In this document: positions 61,646 to 64,000 of the stretch, piece by piece
How the letters are laid out: every line of letters starts with the position of its first letter
How positions within the stretch are numbered: the stretch's first letter is position 1
DNA from: Rhodococcus sp. ABRD24
Lineage (GTDB): Bacteria; Actinomycetota; Actinomycetes; Mycobacteriales; Mycobacteriaceae
Direction of reading: 5' to 3'
Assembly (NCBI RefSeq): GCF_004328705.1
Contig: NZ_CP035319.1
Location: 4,526,001 to 4,590,000 of the forward strand
Length of the DNA stretch: 64,000 bases
Notes under the pieces: model-generated
What the model was told of the DNA's origin: nothing
The model's input: the letters and a program-made list of their open reading frames with translations, nothing else
The model's database searches: none
Translations under genes and position numbers: made by a program

Positions 61646-62838
61646 GACACGGCCTCCGGAGCCGGCACGAGGACGGCTCCGCTTTCCGGGAACCGCATGC
61701 CCACCTCGGTGCCGATCGGGCGCTCGTCGTGGCCGGGGACGTCGACGTCGATCGGGGTCTCCGGCAGCTCCGGCAACGCGATGGTCACTCGGGTCGACGA
61801 TCCACGCCACACGCTTGCGACGATGCGGGCGGGCAGCGCGCCGCGCTCGACGGGCGAGGTGAGCGTGATCGCATGCGGACGCAGGCACAGCAGGGCCCCC
61901 GCGTCGGACTTCCATTCGGTGCGGCCGATGTCGGGCTGCGGTGCGTGCGCAGTCACGGGAGCGCCCCCGACCGATACCAGGGCCGAGGTACCGATAACGC
62001 GGGTCACCCTGCAGGGCAACAGGTTCGCACCACCCAGGAATGCCGCGGTGAAGCTGCTCGGCGGACGCTTCCACAGGTTTTCGGCAGTGTCGATATCCAC
62101 CAGTCTGGCATCCCGCATGACGGCGATGCGGTCGGCGAGGGCCAGGGCCTCGGACTGGTCGTGCGTGACGTACAGCATCGCGGTGTCGGGCAGCGCCGCC
62201 CGCAGTTCCTGCAGTTCGGTGAGCATGCTCTGGCGCAGCTGCGCGTCGAGGGCCGCGAGCGGTTCGTCGAGCAACAGGACCTTGGGGCGGATCGCGAGCG
62301 CGCGGGCGATCGCGACGCGCTGCTGCTGCCCGCCCGACAGCTCGCGCGGCAGCCGCTTGCCGTACGCCGACATGCCCACCATCGCGAGGGCGTCGGATAC
62401 CCTGCCCGCGATCTCGGACCGCGGAACTCGTTGCGCCCGAAGACCGAAAGCGACGTTCTCGGCAACGCGCATGTGCGGGAACAGGGCGTAGGACTGGACG
62501 ACGACACCGATACCGCGCTTGGCGGGCGGCAGGTCGGTGACGTCCTCGCCTGCCAGCCGCACTGTCCCAGCGGTGGGCCGGGTGAAACCGGCCAGAGCCT
62601 TGAGTGCGGTGGACTTGCCCGAGCCGCTGGGGCCGAGTAGGGCGACGGTTTCGCCGCGAGCGACGCGCAGGTTGAAGTCGACCAGGGCCCGGGTGGCCCC
62701 GCGTCCGCGCCCGTAGGCAACGGTCACGCGATCGAACGTGATGGCGGGAGCGGAGTACCCGGTGGCGCCTTCCGTTCCTGCGCCGTGCTTTCCGGGGGCG
62801 GTGGTGCCGGGGGACCGCCCGGGCTCGAATCGGGGCAT
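61642..62838 (-). CDS. phnT: 2-aminoethylphosphonate ABC transporter ATPase
   Basis: The 398-residue ATPase has Walker A LLGPSGSGKSTALKALAGF, Q-loop VVQSYALFPHM, signature ELSGGQQQRVAIARAL, Walker B VLLLDEPLAALD and H-loop YVTHDQSEAL. A C-terminal TOBE-like domain (LPCRVTRVIGTSALVSVGG and LCLRPHAITL) follows. It starts 1 bp after the binding-protein stop. Confidence 0.9.
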   Translation of the reverse strand: MPRFEPGRSPGTTAPGKHGAGTEGATGYSAPAITFDRVTVAYGRGRGATRALVDFNLRVARGETVALLGPSGSGKSTALKALAGFTRPTAGTVRLAGEDVTDLPPAKRGIGVVVQSYALFPHMRVAENVAFGLRAQRVPRSEIAGRVSDALAMVGMSAYGKRLPRELSGGQQQRVAIARALAIRPKVLLLDEPLAALDAQLRQSMLTELQELRAALPDTAMLYVTHDQSEALALADRIAVMRDARLVDIDTAENLWKRPPSSFTAAFLGGANLLPCRVTRVIGTSALVSVGGAPVTAHAPQPDIGRTEWKSDAGALLCLRPHAITLTSPVERGALPARIVASVWRGSSTRVTIALPELPETPIDVDVPGHDERPIGTEVGMRFPESGAVLVPAPEAVS

Positions 62839-62839
62839 G

Positions 62840-63901
62840 TCAGTTACCGGTGGCCTTCTGGTAGGCGGCGATATCGGCGTCCAGCGAGGCGAGGACGTCG
62901 GTCCAATTCGGCGTCCACACCTCGACGCCGTTCACGAGTCCGGTCGGGGTCGACTTGTCGGTCGACGTGCCGGCTGCCTGACGGACATCGGTGCGCACCG
63001 AGACACCCCGAGCGTCGGTCGCAACCGTCTTCTGTGCCTTCTCCGAGAGCAGGTACTCCATCAGTTTCTTCGCCTCGTCGGAGTGCGGTGCGCCCTTGGC
63101 CAGTCCCATCACGTAGGGGAGCGCGATGGTGGTGCGCTTCCCGTCGGTCTCGGCGGGGAAGAAGATGTTGAACTTCGAGCCGTCGTCCTTGATGGACGCG
63201 AGGTTCATCTGGACGTCACCGTTCGCGACGAGCAGCTCACCGTTGCTGACCTTCGGCTGCAGTTTGCCCGTGGACGACGACGGGCCCACATTGTTGGTCT
63301 GCAGCTTCGCGAGGTAGTCGAGTGCACCCTCCTTGCCCTTGAGGTGCTGCAGCAGTAGCAGGACGGCGGTGCCGTCGCCGGCCTGGCCGGGGGTGGAGTA
63401 TTGCAGCTTGCCCTTGAACTGCTCGGTGAGCAGGTCGTCCCATGTCGCCGGGGCAGGGTTGGCGCCGGGGTTCGCGATGAACGACAGGTAGTTGTCGACG
63501 ACCGGGACGTACTTGCCGGCCGGGTCCTGTACGTCCGCGGGGACCGCGGAAGTGTCGATGCCGCTCGGCTCGAGCAGGCCCTGCGCATCGGCCTTCTGGA
63601 TGAACGGCGGCAGTGTGACGACGACGTCGGCCTGCGGGTTGGACTGCTCCTTGCCGACGCGCGAGACGACCTCACCGGAGCCGGCCTCGACGAGGTTGAC
63701 GGCGATGCCGGTCTCCTCGGTGAACGCTGCGAACTGGGTCTTGTACCAGCCTGCGAGGCCGTCGGCACTGTAGACGGTGACGGTGCCGCCGTCACCGCTT
63801 GCGGCGGTACCGGTGCCGCCGCAGGCGGTCAGCGTGAGAGCAGCGGTGGTCATCGCGATCGCCGCTATCCCGATACGGAAGAGCTTGGTGTTCCTGCTCA
63901 T
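62840..63901 (-). CDS. phnS: 2-aminoethylphosphonate-binding lipoprotein
   Basis: The 353-residue protein has a lipoprotein signal (AIAMTTAALTLTACGG) and a periplasmic-binding fold. TVYSADGLAGWYKTQFAAF, NLVEAGSGEVVSRVGKEQ and NPQADVVVTLPPFIQKAD are characteristic of PhnS-type 2-aminoethylphosphonate receptors rather than iron-binding FbpA. It captures phosphonate for import as a source of P, C or N. The ATG at 63901 gives a proper signal peptide; the longer frame to 63997 overlaps the previous gene. Confidence 0.88.
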   Translation of the reverse strand: MSRNTKLFRIGIAAIAMTTAALTLTACGGTGTAASGDGGTVTVYSADGLAGWYKTQFAAFTEETGIAVNLVEAGSGEVVSRVGKEQSNPQADVVVTLPPFIQKADAQGLLEPSGIDTSAVPADVQDPAGKYVPVVDNYLSFIANPGANPAPATWDDLLTEQFKGKLQYSTPGQAGDGTAVLLLLQHLKGKEGALDYLAKLQTNNVGPSSSTGKLQPKVSNGELLVANGDVQMNLASIKDDGSKFNIFFPAETDGKRTTIALPYVMGLAKGAPHSDEAKKLMEYLLSEKAQKTVATDARGVSVRTDVRQAAGTSTDKSTPTGLVNGVEVWTPNWTDVLASLDADIAAYQKATGN

Positions 63902-63941
63902 TCGGAGGTCCTGTCTTCGGGTATTCGAAAGGTGGAAGGAG

Positions 63942-64000
63942 TCAGTTGTCGTGCGAGAGAACGAGCTCGGTGAACTCGCGGACCGACGGCACGACATGGG
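63942..64000 (-). CDS. C-terminal end of an upstream gene in the phosphonate operon
   Basis: The last 19 residues, ending VVPSVREFTELVLSHDN, are visible before the window edge. The PSVREFTELV ending is like that of HAD-type hydrolases of the phosphonatase group, which would fit a 2-aminoethylphosphonate operon, but so few residues cannot decide it. It ends 40 bases before phnS. Confidence 0.45.
   Translation of the reverse strand, partial: HVVPSVREFTELVLSHDN

Noticed and set aside
62840..63901. Iron(III)-binding FbpA-type protein
   Set aside because: The SADGLAGW and VTLPPFIQKAD sequences match phosphonate receptors; the tandem tyrosines of FbpA are absent.

Overview
The window is high-GC actinobacterial DNA, most likely from a mycolic-acid-forming member of the Mycobacteriales such as Rhodococcus or a close relative. 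Three things suggest this. The order of core genes (rpsP, rimM, trmD ... rplS, lepB, rnhB ... comM, dprA ... xerC, rpsB, tsf, pyrH, frr, cdsA, rlmN ... dxr, rip1, ispG) follows the block known from mycobacteria and rhodococci. A clear HadA-type dehydratase of mycolic acid synthesis is present. Many genes start with GTG, and start/stop overlaps are very common.

Region 1 (1-16.4 kb) is an accessory biosynthetic gene cluster and the most interesting part. A tightly overlapping minus-strand operon runs from a 31-residue precursor peptide (13547-13642) through a LanD-like flavoprotein, a class III lanthipeptide synthetase (LanKC), a small acyl-building set (SDR reductase, aldehyde-dehydrogenase-fold protein, a KS-like half protein, an AMP-dependent ligase, a ketosynthase, an ACP, two GNAT acyltransferases, a MaoC hydratase), a lipoprotein and a thiamine-diphosphate enzyme, and ends in a sensor kinase/response regulator pair. 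A divergent ABC exporter lies on the other side. The precursor ends in S-x-x-S-x-x-C, the pattern from which LanKC plus LanD make avionin. Together with ACP, KS and GNATs this indicates a lipolanthine: a ribosomal lanthipeptide carrying an N-terminal fatty acyl or polyketide group, as in microvionin and goadvionin. Its discrete acyl-assembly enzymes, the ThDP enzyme lacking the usual catalytic Glu, and the embedded lipoprotein make it look unlike the described examples I know.

Region 2 (16.5-31.9 kb) is conserved housekeeping DNA: two membrane proteins, rpsP-khpA-rimM-trmD, a flavin amine oxidase, tex, a formylglycine-generating enzyme coupled to a membrane protein, rplS, lepB, rnhB, a DUF2469 protein, a MerR regulator with a palindromic operator, yraN, comM and dprA.

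Region 3 (32-52.9 kb) holds a HadA-like dehydratase, a GIY-YIG-like protein, a Bcr/CflA exporter, xerC overlapping a convergent M23 peptidase gene, rpsB-tsf-pyrH-frr-cdsA, a methyltransferase, a secreted lipase, a CitE-like lyase, rlmN, the isoprenoid genes dxr and ispG around rip1, a GNAT and a lipoprotein penicillin-binding protein.

Region 4 (52.9-64 kb) is more accessory: an NTF2-fold protein, a GAF-LuxR regulator divergent from an acyl-CoA synthetase, a dienelactone hydrolase, a HelR-type helicase preceded by an exact rifamycin-associated element, and a four-gene 2-aminoethylphosphonate ABC importer closed by a strong terminator. No tRNA, rRNA, CRISPR array or insertion sequence was seen.
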